From assembly GCF_001666835.1 (NCBI RefSeq), contig NZ_LZJF01000146.1, positions 1 to 34,222 of the forward strand: DNA of 34,222 nucleotides. The letters run 5' to 3'. The notes below the pieces were generated by a model. That model did no database searches. It was not told where the DNA came from and worked only from the letters and a program-made list of their open reading frames with translations. Positions 1 through 7,880 of the stretch are shown here, piece after piece (the stretch's first letter is position 1; each line of letters begins with the position of its first letter). Source of the DNA: Mycobacterium sp. E3251. Its GTDB lineage: Bacteria; Actinomycetota; Actinomycetes; Mycobacteriales; Mycobacteriaceae. The position numbers and the translations under genes were made by a program.

Positions 1-1
1 T

Positions 2-832
2 GAGCCGATAAAGGCTGGACAAGTGATCAGCAGTGAACACGTCACCGTTGAGATCAACACAGTGTTTGAGCAACTTAGTTCGGTCCTGTCGGCGGTCCCG
101 CCTGAGAAGTTGAACCAGACATTGACGGCGATCGCAACCGGCATCAGTGGCCGAGGTCAGAAGATGGGCGAGATGATCAGCGATCTCGATGCTGCTCTGA
201 CCGAAATCGAGCCGGGTCTAGATAAGTTGAGTCACGACATCGATGATGCGCCTACGGTGGTCAACGCATACGCTGACGCCGCACCGGACCTGCTCAGAAC
301 CACACGGAACGTCAGCTCACTCAGCCGCACCGTGGTGCAGCGCCAACGCGACGTCGATGCCTTCCTAGTCGCCGTCATCGGCCTCGGCGACATCGGGCAC
401 GATGTCGTGGGGACCAATCGGCAGGCGCTGACCGATGTGCTACACCTGCTCAACCCCATCACCGGGCTCACCAACCAATACAACCAGGCACTCAACTGCG
501 CACTGGCCGGTGCCATACCAATGGCCAAACTGCCGCCGTCGAGAGTTCCCGGTGCCGAGGTAATGGCCAGTTTTCAGTGGGGTGCAGACCGCTACCGGTA
601 TCCGTCCGATCTGCCGAAAGTTGCCGCCACCGGGGGGCCGCACTGTGTGGGGCTGCCGCAAGTCCCCTTCGAGACCCGCCCACCCTACGTGGTGGCCGAC
701 GTGGGTACGAATCCGTGGAAGTACGGCAACGAGGGTATCCACCTCAACACGGCAGCACTCGCTGAACTCTTGCTAGGGCGCCGACTTGACGGTCCACCTC
801 GCAATTCGGCGCAGATCGGGATGCCGGGATGA
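2..832 (+). CDS. mceA: MceA family protein, C-terminal part (5' truncated by window edge)
   Basis: The reading frame is open back to base 2, so the gene starts upstream of the window and the internal GTG at 23 is not a real start. The visible 276 or so residues are the part after the MCE domain: a helical, coiled-coil-like stretch (about residues 10-140) and a C-terminal tail with paired Cys, as in mycobacterial MceA proteins. MceA is one of six subunits (MceA-F) of an envelope lipid importer that works with YrbE permeases and the Mkl ATPase. The yrbE genes would be expected just upstream. The stop overlaps the start of mceB (ATGA at 829-832), so the two are translationally coupled. Which mce locus this is cannot be told from the sequence alone. 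Confidence 0.88.
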   Translation, partial: EPIKAGQVISSEHVTVEINTVFEQLSSVLSAVPPEKLNQTLTAIATGISGRGQKMGEMISDLDAALTEIEPGLDKLSHDIDDAPTVVNAYADAAPDLLRTTRNVSSLSRTVVQRQRDVDAFLVAVIGLGDIGHDVVGTNRQALTDVLHLLNPITGLTNQYNQALNCALAGAIPMAKLPPSRVPGAEVMASFQWGADRYRYPSDLPKVAATGGPHCVGLPQVPFETRPPYVVADVGTNPWKYGNEGIHLNTAALAELLLGRRLDGPPRNSAQIGMPG

Positions 833-1857
833 CCAGTTTGCGCGGCACATTGCTGAAATTCGGTGCATTCATAACGGTCATGCTGGCCCTCACCGCAGGC
901 CTATTCGCCGTCTTCGGGGATTATCGAGGCGGCTCCACCGCGTCGTACTCAGCACTATTTCTGGAGGCGTCAGACCTGCGCTCTGGAGATTCGGTCAGGA
1001 TCGCAGGAATTCGCGTCGGCACCGTCGAAGCTGTTGCGCTGCAGCCGGATCACAAAGTGGTCGTTGACTTCAACGCCGACCGGACGGTCAAGTTGACGAT
1101 CGGTGCTCGTGCGGCCGTGCGTTACCTTAACCTCGTCGGCGATCGCTATCTCGAGATAATCGACGGCCCCGGCTCGACGCAGTTCATGCCACCTGGGTCA
1201 CGAATCCAGCTGGACCACACTATGCCGGCGCTCGATCTCGATGTGTTGCTCAACGGACTCAAGCCCGTCGTCCAGGGTCTGAATCCGCAAGACGTCAACC
1301 GGCTGACCACTTCTCTCGTTCAGATTATGCAAGGCCAGGGCGGGACCATGGAGTCGCTGCTCTCGCAAACTTCGTCGTTTACCAATGCATTGGCCGACAA
1401 CGGGCAAATCCTCCAGCAGCTCATTGACAACCTCAATGCGGCCATGAAAACCGTGGCAGCCGACGGCAACAAGTTCGCGGGAACCGTCGATAGACTTCAT
1501 CGTCTCATCGGCGAGTTATCAGCCCATCGCGATTCCATCGGAGGAGCGATTGATTCCCTGAGCAAAGGCACTACGTCACTGGTGAGTCTGCTGGCGGGTG
1601 CTCGACCGCCCCTCGCCGCGACCGTGGGCCAACTCAACCGCCTCGCGCCATCCCTCGATGCGGGCAAGGACCGCATCGACGGTGTGCTGCAAAAGCTCCC
1701 GGAGGACTACCGCAAGCTGGCGCGGATGGGATCTTACGGCAGTTTCTTCAACTACTACCTTTGCGGCGTTACGGTGCGGGTGAGCGACCTGCAAGGTCGC
1801 ACCGCAGTCTTCCCGTGGATCACCCAAGAAACGGGCAGGTGCGCTGAAAACCCATGA
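829..1857 (+). CDS. mceB: MceB family lipid-transport protein
   Basis: 342 aa. An N-terminal membrane anchor (about residues 8-28) is followed by an MCE domain (about 38-115) with the family pattern SGDSVRIAGIRVGTVEAV and a conserved NLVGDRYLEI strand. A long helical region (about 140-300) and a short C-terminal tail follow, with a FFNYYLCG motif typical of MceB/MceC. MceB is thought to be a periplasmic subunit of the Mce lipid-import channel, anchored in the plasma membrane. It overlaps mceA by 4 nt (ATGA) and mceC by 4 nt, inside a single operon. Length and order match other mycobacterial MceB proteins. No internal break or missing domain is seen. Confidence 0.93.
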   Translation: MTSLRGTLLKFGAFITVMLALTAGLFAVFGDYRGGSTASYSALFLEASDLRSGDSVRIAGIRVGTVEAVALQPDHKVVVDFNADRTVKLTIGARAAVRYLNLVGDRYLEIIDGPGSTQFMPPGSRIQLDHTMPALDLDVLLNGLKPVVQGLNPQDVNRLTTSLVQIMQGQGGTMESLLSQTSSFTNALADNGQILQQLIDNLNAAMKTVAADGNKFAGTVDRLHRLIGELSAHRDSIGGAIDSLSKGTTSLVSLLAGARPPLAATVGQLNRLAPSLDAGKDRIDGVLQKLPEDYRKLARMGSYGSFFNYYLCGVTVRVSDLQGRTAVFPWITQETGRCAENP

Positions 1858-2936
1858 ACAAGTATCGCGGAAGAAAGCTGATTCGCTCCGGGTTCATCGG
1901 TGGAGTTCTCGTCGTGCTCATCATCGCGGTCGGGTTGCAGCCCCAGCAGTTGCTGGCAAGGACGACCACTGTGCGATACCAGGCGGTGTTTACCGAGGCG
2001 GCGGGATTGGAGGCAGGCAACGCTGTGAAGGTCTCCGGCGTGAAGGTCGGAGCCGTGGCAGACGTGTCACTGCGTGACGGCGATGCAGTGGTGACGTTCG
2101 CCATCAAGAGTTCGATTCCGCTCGGATCGGAGACAACCGCGCACATCCGCACCGCCACAATGCTCGGGCAGCGGATGTTGACGCTGGACCCGATGGGACT
2201 TCGCACCATGCGACCGCTCGAGTGCATCCCAGCAAGCCGCACCTCTTCACCGTATTCGCTAACTGACGCAGTCAGCGACCTCACGGCCAATGCGTCCAAC
2301 ACAGACACCCAATCATTGAATCAAGCCCTCGACGTCCTCAGCGCCACCATCGATCAAATTGCCCCCCAACTGGGACCGACCTTTGATGGCCTGTCACGGT
2401 TGTCACGGTCGGTCAACAGCCGAAATGAAACGGTCAAAGAGCTTCTTAAACACACCTCGGCGGTGACCGGAATCTTGTCGGAGCGCAGCCAACAAGTGAA
2501 TTCATTGCTCCTCAACGCCAACGATTTGACCGGCGTTTTGGTGCAACGTCGGGCCGCCATCGTGCGGCTGCTAGCGGACACTTCCGCTTTGGCCCAGCAC
2601 ATCTCGGGACTGATCGCAGAAAACGAAAAGCAGTTGTCACCCATGCTGGAAAAACTCAACTCGGTCACGAAAGTTTTGCAGAAGAACCGCGATAACCTTG
2701 CTAAGGCCCTGCCGGGGCTGGCCAAGTTTGAAAGCGGCCTCAGCGAACTCGTGGCCAACGGCCCCTACTACGTAGGTTACATCCCCAACCTTACCCAGGG
2801 GTCCATGCTGCAGCCCTTTTTCGACTACTACTTCCGGTTCAGAAGAGGGACCACTCCAGGGATACCTCCGGGTAACCCGGGGCCAAGGGCCGAGGTTCCG
2901 TTCCCTTACAACGGGATTCCGCAGGGCCCGCGATGA
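1854..2936 (+). CDS. mceC: MceC family lipid-transport protein
   Basis: 360 aa. The membrane anchor lies at about residues 9-28 after a basic start (MNKYRGRKLIRSG). The MCE domain follows (about 38-115), with the motif AGNAVKVSGVKVGAV and the strand TATMLGQRMLTLDP. A helical, coiled-coil-like region extends to about residue 305, then FFDYYFRF and a Pro/Gly-rich tail of about 30 residues. It sits third in the mce operon, overlapping mceB and mceD by 4 nt each (ATGA), and should form part of the same hetero-oligomeric lipid tunnel. Start chosen: the ATG at 1854, which overlaps the mceB stop. The assignment to MceC rather than another paralog rests on gene order and on the Pro-rich tail. Confidence 0.93.
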   Translation: MNKYRGRKLIRSGFIGGVLVVLIIAVGLQPQQLLARTTTVRYQAVFTEAAGLEAGNAVKVSGVKVGAVADVSLRDGDAVVTFAIKSSIPLGSETTAHIRTATMLGQRMLTLDPMGLRTMRPLECIPASRTSSPYSLTDAVSDLTANASNTDTQSLNQALDVLSATIDQIAPQLGPTFDGLSRLSRSVNSRNETVKELLKHTSAVTGILSERSQQVNSLLLNANDLTGVLVQRRAAIVRLLADTSALAQHISGLIAENEKQLSPMLEKLNSVTKVLQKNRDNLAKALPGLAKFESGLSELVANGPYYVGYIPNLTQGSMLQPFFDYYFRFRRGTTPGIPPGNPGPRAEVPFPYNGIPQGPR

Positions 2937-4354
2937 TTACAATGCACCGTGTTCGTCTCGTAACCATCTTCGCGTTGTGCGCAGGAGTGCTGGGCGGAAC
3001 GGTGGTAATCATCAATGCCACTTGCTTCGCGCCGAAGACGATCATCGCCGACTTCGTGACTACCACGGCGATATACCCCGGTGACCACGTCAGAGTCGCC
3101 GGGGTAAAAGTGGGGACCGTCAAATCGATTGAACCCCGAGGCACGCAGACGCAGATGACACTGTTGGTGGATCACTCGGTGCGCATTCCCGCCGATGCCA
3201 AAGCGGTGATCGTCGCTCCAAATCTCGTCTCCGCACGATACGTCCAGCTGGCGCCCGCCTACCGGGGGCATGGTCCTGAGATGCCCAGTGGCGCAACAAT
3301 TCCCGTTGAAAGAACGGCCGTGCCGGTCGAATGGGATGAGGTCAAAACCCAGCTGACGCGGTTAGCGGAGCAACTCGGACCGAGAGGCGGTGTTTCGGAC
3401 ACTTCGACAGCGAGGTTCGTTAACAGCGCGGCTGACGCCATGGCCGGTAATGGAAGCAAGCTGCGCGAGACGCTCAACCAGCTCTCCGGGATTGGGCGCA
3501 TCCTCGCCGACGGCAGCGGAAACATCGTCGAGGTCATCAAGAATCTCCAGACATTCATAGCGGCGCTTCGCGACAGCACCGACCAGATCGTGCAATTCCA
3601 GGGCCGGCTGGCCACACTCAGCAGCGTCCTCGACGGCAGCAGAGCCGACTTGGACGCTGCATTGAAAAACGTTTCCGACGTCGTCGGCGAGGTGCAGCGG
3701 TTTGTTCATGGCACGCGAGGGCAAGTGGCTGATCAAATCCAACTGTTGGCAGATGTGACCCAAAATATCGTCGAGCACCAGAAGGACCTCGAGCAGATTC
3801 TCCACGTAGCACCCACCGCGGTGGCCAACACACTGAACATGTTCGACCCACGAGATGGAGGGGCGACGGGAATCTTCACCTTCTCCAACTTCAGTAACCC
3901 GACACAGTTCTTCTGCGGCATGATCGGAGCGATCGAGAACGCGACCGCTCCTGAAACGGCGAAATTATGCGCTGAGTACCTTGGGCCTGCACTGAATCAG
4001 GCCAGCTTCAATTACCTCCCTTTCCCGGTGAACCCCGTGCTGACCTCTGTCCCGCCTCCCGAGGATCTGCTCTACACCGAGCCGGATCTGGCGCCGGGGG
4101 GTGCCGGCCCCAAACCGCAATTGCCAAGCAGCCCACCGGCTATATCGGCCTACACCGGCGCCGGAGACACACCGCCCCCGCCGGGATACGGTCCGCCGTT
4201 ACCTCCCCCGGAGCCGGCACGAAAAGACCTGTCTGACCTATTAGTCCCACCACAATATGCACCCAAGCAAAGTCCGCCGGCGGTTCCGCCCGTTCCGAAC
4301 CCGCCAGTAGACATCGCGCCCACCGACCTACCCTCAACAGGGCAGGGACCGTGA
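2933..4354 (+). CDS. mceD: MceD family lipid-transport protein with proline-rich tail
   Basis: 473 aa. An N-terminal anchor (about residues 9-29), MCE domain (about 38-115; YPGDHVRVAGVKVGTVKSI, and NLVSARYVQLAP) and long helical region (about 140-310) are followed by a strongly Pro-rich C-terminal tail (about 375-473). MceD subunits often carry such low-complexity tails. The start overlaps the mceC stop (ATGA). A second ATG three codons in (2942) is possible. The stop overlaps the GTG start of mceE. The tail is the least conserved part and probably lies at the cell-wall-facing end of the channel; that last point is inference. Confidence 0.92.
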   Translation: MITMHRVRLVTIFALCAGVLGGTVVIINATCFAPKTIIADFVTTTAIYPGDHVRVAGVKVGTVKSIEPRGTQTQMTLLVDHSVRIPADAKAVIVAPNLVSARYVQLAPAYRGHGPEMPSGATIPVERTAVPVEWDEVKTQLTRLAEQLGPRGGVSDTSTARFVNSAADAMAGNGSKLRETLNQLSGIGRILADGSGNIVEVIKNLQTFIAALRDSTDQIVQFQGRLATLSSVLDGSRADLDAALKNVSDVVGEVQRFVHGTRGQVADQIQLLADVTQNIVEHQKDLEQILHVAPTAVANTLNMFDPRDGGATGIFTFSNFSNPTQFFCGMIGAIENATAPETAKLCAEYLGPALNQASFNYLPFPVNPVLTSVPPPEDLLYTEPDLAPGGAGPKPQLPSSPPAISAYTGAGDTPPPPGYGPPLPPPEPARKDLSDLLVPPQYAPKQSPPAVPPVPNPPVDIAPTDLPSTGQGP

Positions 4355-5550
4355 ATCTGACAGCCACCGTACGCGGCGCCACGGCGGGCTGCTGTGTCGC
4401 ACTTGCCACCGCAGGATGCGGGTTTCAAGGTCTCAACTCACTGCCACTCCCTGGCGCCGTCGGGCGCGGGCATCACGCGCACGTCTACCACGTGGAAGTC
4501 GCCAACGTCGGTACTTTGGAACCGAATTCGCCCGTGATGATGAACGACGTCGCGGTCGGCAGCATCGCCAAGATGACGGTCGACAACGGGCATGCCGATG
4601 TGGAAATTTCCGTGGAACCGAATGTCGTTGTTCCCGCCAATGTCATAGCCCGCGTTGGGCAAACGAGCCTGTTGGGTTCGATGCATTTGTCCCTGGACCC
4701 ACCACTAGGACAATCCCCCAGAGGGAGACTCGTATCCGGTGCAACGATTTCGTTGAGCAGGTCCTCTGTCTACCCATCAACAGAACGGACTTTGTCAACG
4801 CTGTCAGCATTGGTTAATTCAGGGGGCCTGGGCCAGATCGGTGAAATCATCCACAACTTCAATCTGGGGCTGGACGGTCGAGAATCGCAGGCCCGCGACC
4901 TGCTCACCCGCCTCGACAAATTCGTCGGAGTGTTCGACCGCCAACGCTCGGCTGTCGTCGAAGCAATATCGGCTGTTGACCGCCTGTCTGGCACTTTGGC
5001 CGACCAGCGCGGCGTGATTACCGAAGCGCTCAACGAGATTCCGCCGGCACTAGATGTCCTCATCGCAGAGCGACCAAGGCTCATCGACGCCCTAGACAAG
5101 ATGCGGATTTTCAGTGATACCACCTCACGATTGGTCAAGGACAGTCAAGCCGACCTCGTCGCCGATCTCCAAAACCTGGCCCCCACGGTGCGCGCGCTTG
5201 CTGACGTCGGTCCAGAGATCGACACGGCGCTCGCATTCCTACCGGTGATGCCGTTCGGGCAAAACCTGATCGACCGCGGCGTTCGCGGCGACTACATGAA
5301 CCTGTTCGCCGTCATGGATTTAACCCTTCCGCGGCTAAAGCGAACCCTGCTTTCGGGCACACGATGGGGAAACGAACACGCACTCCTCGTCCCCGCACCG
5401 GGAGACCCAGGTTACGACGCCTTCTACACCCATAACCCCCTGACGGCACCGCTAGCGCCTGCTCCCGCAACGCCGGAGTCAGCAGCGCCCGAGCCGCCCG
5501 ATGGGAGCGACTCGCCGCCGCCCGGCGCGCCACCGGACGGGCCACACTGA
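4351..5550 (+). CDS. mceE: MceE family lipoprotein (LprK-like)
   Basis: 399 aa, GTG start overlapping the mceD stop (GTGA). The N-terminus is a lipoprotein signal peptide ending in a lipobox-like TAGC, with Cys23 as the likely lipidated residue. The -3 position is Thr, so the box is not perfect. The MCE domain (about 45-125; LEPNSPVMMNDVAVGSI, then TSLLGSMHLSLDPP) is followed by helices and a Pro-rich tail (from about residue 370). MceE is the lipoprotein subunit of Mce complexes, equivalent to LprK-type proteins. The position between mceD and mceF is the standard order. Membrane anchoring by lipid instead of a transmembrane helix is the feature that identifies it. Confidence 0.93.
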   Translation: MNLTATVRGATAGCCVALATAGCGFQGLNSLPLPGAVGRGHHAHVYHVEVANVGTLEPNSPVMMNDVAVGSIAKMTVDNGHADVEISVEPNVVVPANVIARVGQTSLLGSMHLSLDPPLGQSPRGRLVSGATISLSRSSVYPSTERTLSTLSALVNSGGLGQIGEIIHNFNLGLDGRESQARDLLTRLDKFVGVFDRQRSAVVEAISAVDRLSGTLADQRGVITEALNEIPPALDVLIAERPRLIDALDKMRIFSDTTSRLVKDSQADLVADLQNLAPTVRALADVGPEIDTALAFLPVMPFGQNLIDRGVRGDYMNLFAVMDLTLPRLKRTLLSGTRWGNEHALLVPAPGDPGYDAFYTHNPLTAPLAPAPATPESAAPEPPDGSDSPPPGAPPDGPH

Positions 5551-7154
5551 TGTTGACACGATTCGTTCGAATCCAGTTGGCAATCTTCATGATCGCCTCC
5601 GTGGCCGCTCTAACCACGATGGTGGTCAAATACCTCCAGGTCCCCACCATGCTCGGGTTGGGTCGCATCACCGTCACCATGCAACTCGCCGACACCGGCG
5701 GCCTCTATCGCCTCGCCAACGTCACATACCGTGGGGTGGAGGTCGGCAAAGTCACTGGCCTGAAACTGACGCGAACTGGTGCCACAGCGACACTTTCGTT
5801 GGCCACGACGCCAAAAATTCCCGCTGAGCTAACCGCACAGGTACGCAGTGTTTCCGCGATCGGAGAGCAGTACGTCGACCTCCGGCCACGCACAGCGTCG
5901 CCCCCTTACCTGCACGACGGCGCGGTGATCGACGTCGCACACACCTCGATTCCACAACCGGTCGGGCCGATGCTCGATCGAGTGAGCGCGCTGCTGGGCA
6001 GTGTGCCCAAAGACAAGCTCGCTGCCTTGATCGACGAATCTTCCCAGGGCCTCAACGACGCCGGATTTGACCTGGGGTCGCTACTCGACTCCTCGGCCAA
6101 GATATCGCACGAGACTCGGGGTGTCGCCGGACGAATCCGCTCTCTGATCGAGGACAGCGCGCCGCTGCTCGACGGGCAAGTTCAGTCCGCGGAAGCAACC
6201 CGGCAATTGGCGCATAGCCTTGCCGGCGTCACAGACCAGCTTGTCGCCGACGACCCACACGTGCGGACAATCCTGCAGACCGGTCCGGGCGCGCTGCAGG
6301 AAGTTTCACGCCTCCTCAACAGCGTCAAGCCGACCTTGCCCGTGCTGCTTGCCAACCTCACCAGCCTCGGGCAGGTCGGTGTCACCTACCTGCCTTCGCT
6401 TGAGCAGCTTCTTGTGCTCATCCCCCCTTACTTCGCCGACCTTCAGGCCATCGCGCCGAACAACAACGCGACCGGTCTGCCGCTGGGTAACTTTCGGATC
6501 GAATCCGGTGATCCGCCCGCCTGCACTGTGGGATTCCTACCGCCGTCCCAGTGGCGGTCGCCGGCAGATACCACCACCGTGGACACACCGGATGGGCTGT
6601 ATTGCAAATTGCCGCAAGACTCGCCCATCCTCGTGCGAGGCGCACGGAACCTGCCCTGCATGGCCCATCCGGGTAAACGAGCTCCCACCGTGCAAATCTG
6701 CGACAGCGACAAGCCCTACATGCCGTTGAGCATGCGTCAACATGCGCTGGGGCCAAACCCCATCGACCCCAACCTCATTTCGCAGGGCGTGCCGCCCGAC
6801 GACCGAGCTAGCACCGGCGACCACACATTCGGGCCAGTTGAGGGGACTCCGCCGGCGGGCGGCAGCGGTCCAGCGGCAGCACCTGCGCCGCCGGCGCCGC
6901 AAGTCCCGGGGCAGGTGGTACCGGGCCCCCCACCAGGTTCCCCGGACGCCCCGGCCGGTCCGGGGCCCGCGGCGCCGAGCTCCGCGCACATCACCGCGCC
7001 GGACGGGCCGTCGGTCGCCGTCGTTCCCTATGATCCGCGTACAGGGCGGTACATGTCGCCGAACGGGTTGGTGGTCGAACAGAGCGACTTGGCCGCAGGG
7101 GCACACAAGAGTTGGAAAGACCTTGTCTTGCAACCACAGCGCCGCCCGTCGTGA
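5550..7154 (+). CDS. mceF: MceF family lipid-transport protein with proline-rich tail
   Basis: 534 aa, ATG overlapping the mceE stop (TGATG). Membrane anchor at about residues 5-25. The MCE domain (about 35-115) contains LYRLANVTYRGVEVGKV and SAIGEQYVDLRP. A helical region (about 140-300) leads to a C-terminal domain with several Cys (about 325-410), a Pro/Ala/Gly-rich linker (about 425-480) and an ending of the form YDPRTGRYMSPNG...SDLA...SWKDLVLQP that is characteristic of mycobacterial MceF. This is the last of the six mce genes. Its stop overlaps the GTG of the next small gene, so that gene is likely in the same transcript. Confidence 0.94.
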   Translation: MLTRFVRIQLAIFMIASVAALTTMVVKYLQVPTMLGLGRITVTMQLADTGGLYRLANVTYRGVEVGKVTGLKLTRTGATATLSLATTPKIPAELTAQVRSVSAIGEQYVDLRPRTASPPYLHDGAVIDVAHTSIPQPVGPMLDRVSALLGSVPKDKLAALIDESSQGLNDAGFDLGSLLDSSAKISHETRGVAGRIRSLIEDSAPLLDGQVQSAEATRQLAHSLAGVTDQLVADDPHVRTILQTGPGALQEVSRLLNSVKPTLPVLLANLTSLGQVGVTYLPSLEQLLVLIPPYFADLQAIAPNNNATGLPLGNFRIESGDPPACTVGFLPPSQWRSPADTTTVDTPDGLYCKLPQDSPILVRGARNLPCMAHPGKRAPTVQICDSDKPYMPLSMRQHALGPNPIDPNLISQGVPPDDRASTGDHTFGPVEGTPPAGGSGPAAAPAPPAPQVPGQVVPGPPPGSPDAPAGPGPAAPSSAHITAPDGPSVAVVPYDPRTGRYMSPNGLVVEQSDLAAGAHKSWKDLVLQPQRRPS

Positions 7155-7654
7155 ACAACTTATTACCCCGTGGTTTTCGGTTCGTCGCCGTAGAAAGCGT
7201 TGTGGCAGTCCTGGTTTCGTCCGTCATCGCGCCTGGCCATGCTTCTAACGACCAACCCGCCCTCAACGGGACCTACATTGCACGGTCAGATGGGCAATGG
7301 GCCAAGACGAACCAGAGATTTCACGACGAAGCAACGGTTTCGAGTACGTGGACCATAGTTTCGAGCTGTGCCGATATCTTCGACTGCTCTGGGCAAGTCA
7401 CCAGCGACGCGGGTTGGAACTCCGGCGCGATTTACCGGAGCGGTATGTGGTTTGTGACCCATACCGTCGATAACTGGGAAAAGTGTGAGGACGGCAGCAC
7501 CGCTCCTGGCAAGCAGATTTATAAGTTCTACCCTGACCCAAACGGTACGTCGGCTCTCCTGGGGTGGGATACGACCACAGCGCCCAGCGGCGCCTGCGGC
7601 CGCAGTCGCCCGTTGGAGATTGAAATGCCGTTCAAGCTCACGCCGAAGGACTAG
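7151..7654 (+). CDS. Small secreted four-cysteine protein at the end of the mce operon
   Basis: 167 aa if started at the GTG at 7151, which overlaps the mceF stop (GTGA). A longer frame from 7112 would bury 43 bases in mceF and lacks a signal-like start, so the GTG is preferred. A basic start and hydrophobic stretch (about residues 11-26) end in a GHA-S cleavage-like site. The mature part is about 135 residues with four Cys, likely two disulfides, Trp/Thr-rich segments and a terminal MPFKL motif. I recognise the general look of mycobacterial secreted hypotheticals but no named family. It is not a typical Mce-associated membrane (Mam/Mas) protein. Translational coupling suggests it works with the Mce complex; this is inference. 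Confidence 0.75.
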   Translation: MNNLLPRGFRFVAVESVVAVLVSSVIAPGHASNDQPALNGTYIARSDGQWAKTNQRFHDEATVSSTWTIVSSCADIFDCSGQVTSDAGWNSGAIYRSGMWFVTHTVDNWEKCEDGSTAPGKQIYKFYPDPNGTSALLGWDTTTAPSGACGRSRPLEIEMPFKLTPKD

Positions 7655-7806
7655 GGCCGGCATAACAACGTCGGAGCTCACTGTCGCAGCACAGCAACCT
7701 GAGTACGCCCATACCCGCTGCCACCGAAGCCTGTCCGCGCCCGCAGCGCAAGCCCATAGCAATGTTTCGGCTCTCCGCCATTTGCTCTAGCCGCTGGCGG
7801 CGCAGA

Positions 7807-7823
7807 ATGTAGAATGTCTGCAA
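7807..7823. promoter_or_regulatory. Candidate GntR operator upstream of the carboxylic acid reductase
   Basis: The 17-mer ATGTAGAATGTCTGCAA is an imperfect inverted repeat (arms 5 of 7 complementary around ATG). Read on the other strand it matches the 17-mer at 17923-17939 at 15 of 17 positions. It ends 46 bp before the ATG at 7870, nearly the same distance as the second site from the aldehyde dehydrogenase start. It is the best candidate binding site for the GntR/FCD regulator encoded at 17165-17827. Confidence 0.65.
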
Positions 7824-7853
7824 TCCTGCCAACGGTTGCGGAAGGAAGACGGC

Positions 7854-7880
7854 ATGTCGACGGTGCCCTATGCTCGCTGA
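7854..7880 (+). other. Possible 8-codon leader ORF overlapping the carboxylic acid reductase start
   Basis: ATG at 7854 has a good purine-rich Shine-Dalgarno (GGAAGGAAGA) about 6-8 bases upstream. It encodes MSTVPYAR and stops at 7878-7880, eight bases past the ATG at 7870 of the large gene, in another frame. The ATG at 7870 has no comparable ribosome site of its own. This may be a leader peptide giving termination-reinitiation coupling. Alternatively, a one-base indel may have moved the ancestral start out of frame. Confidence 0.35.
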
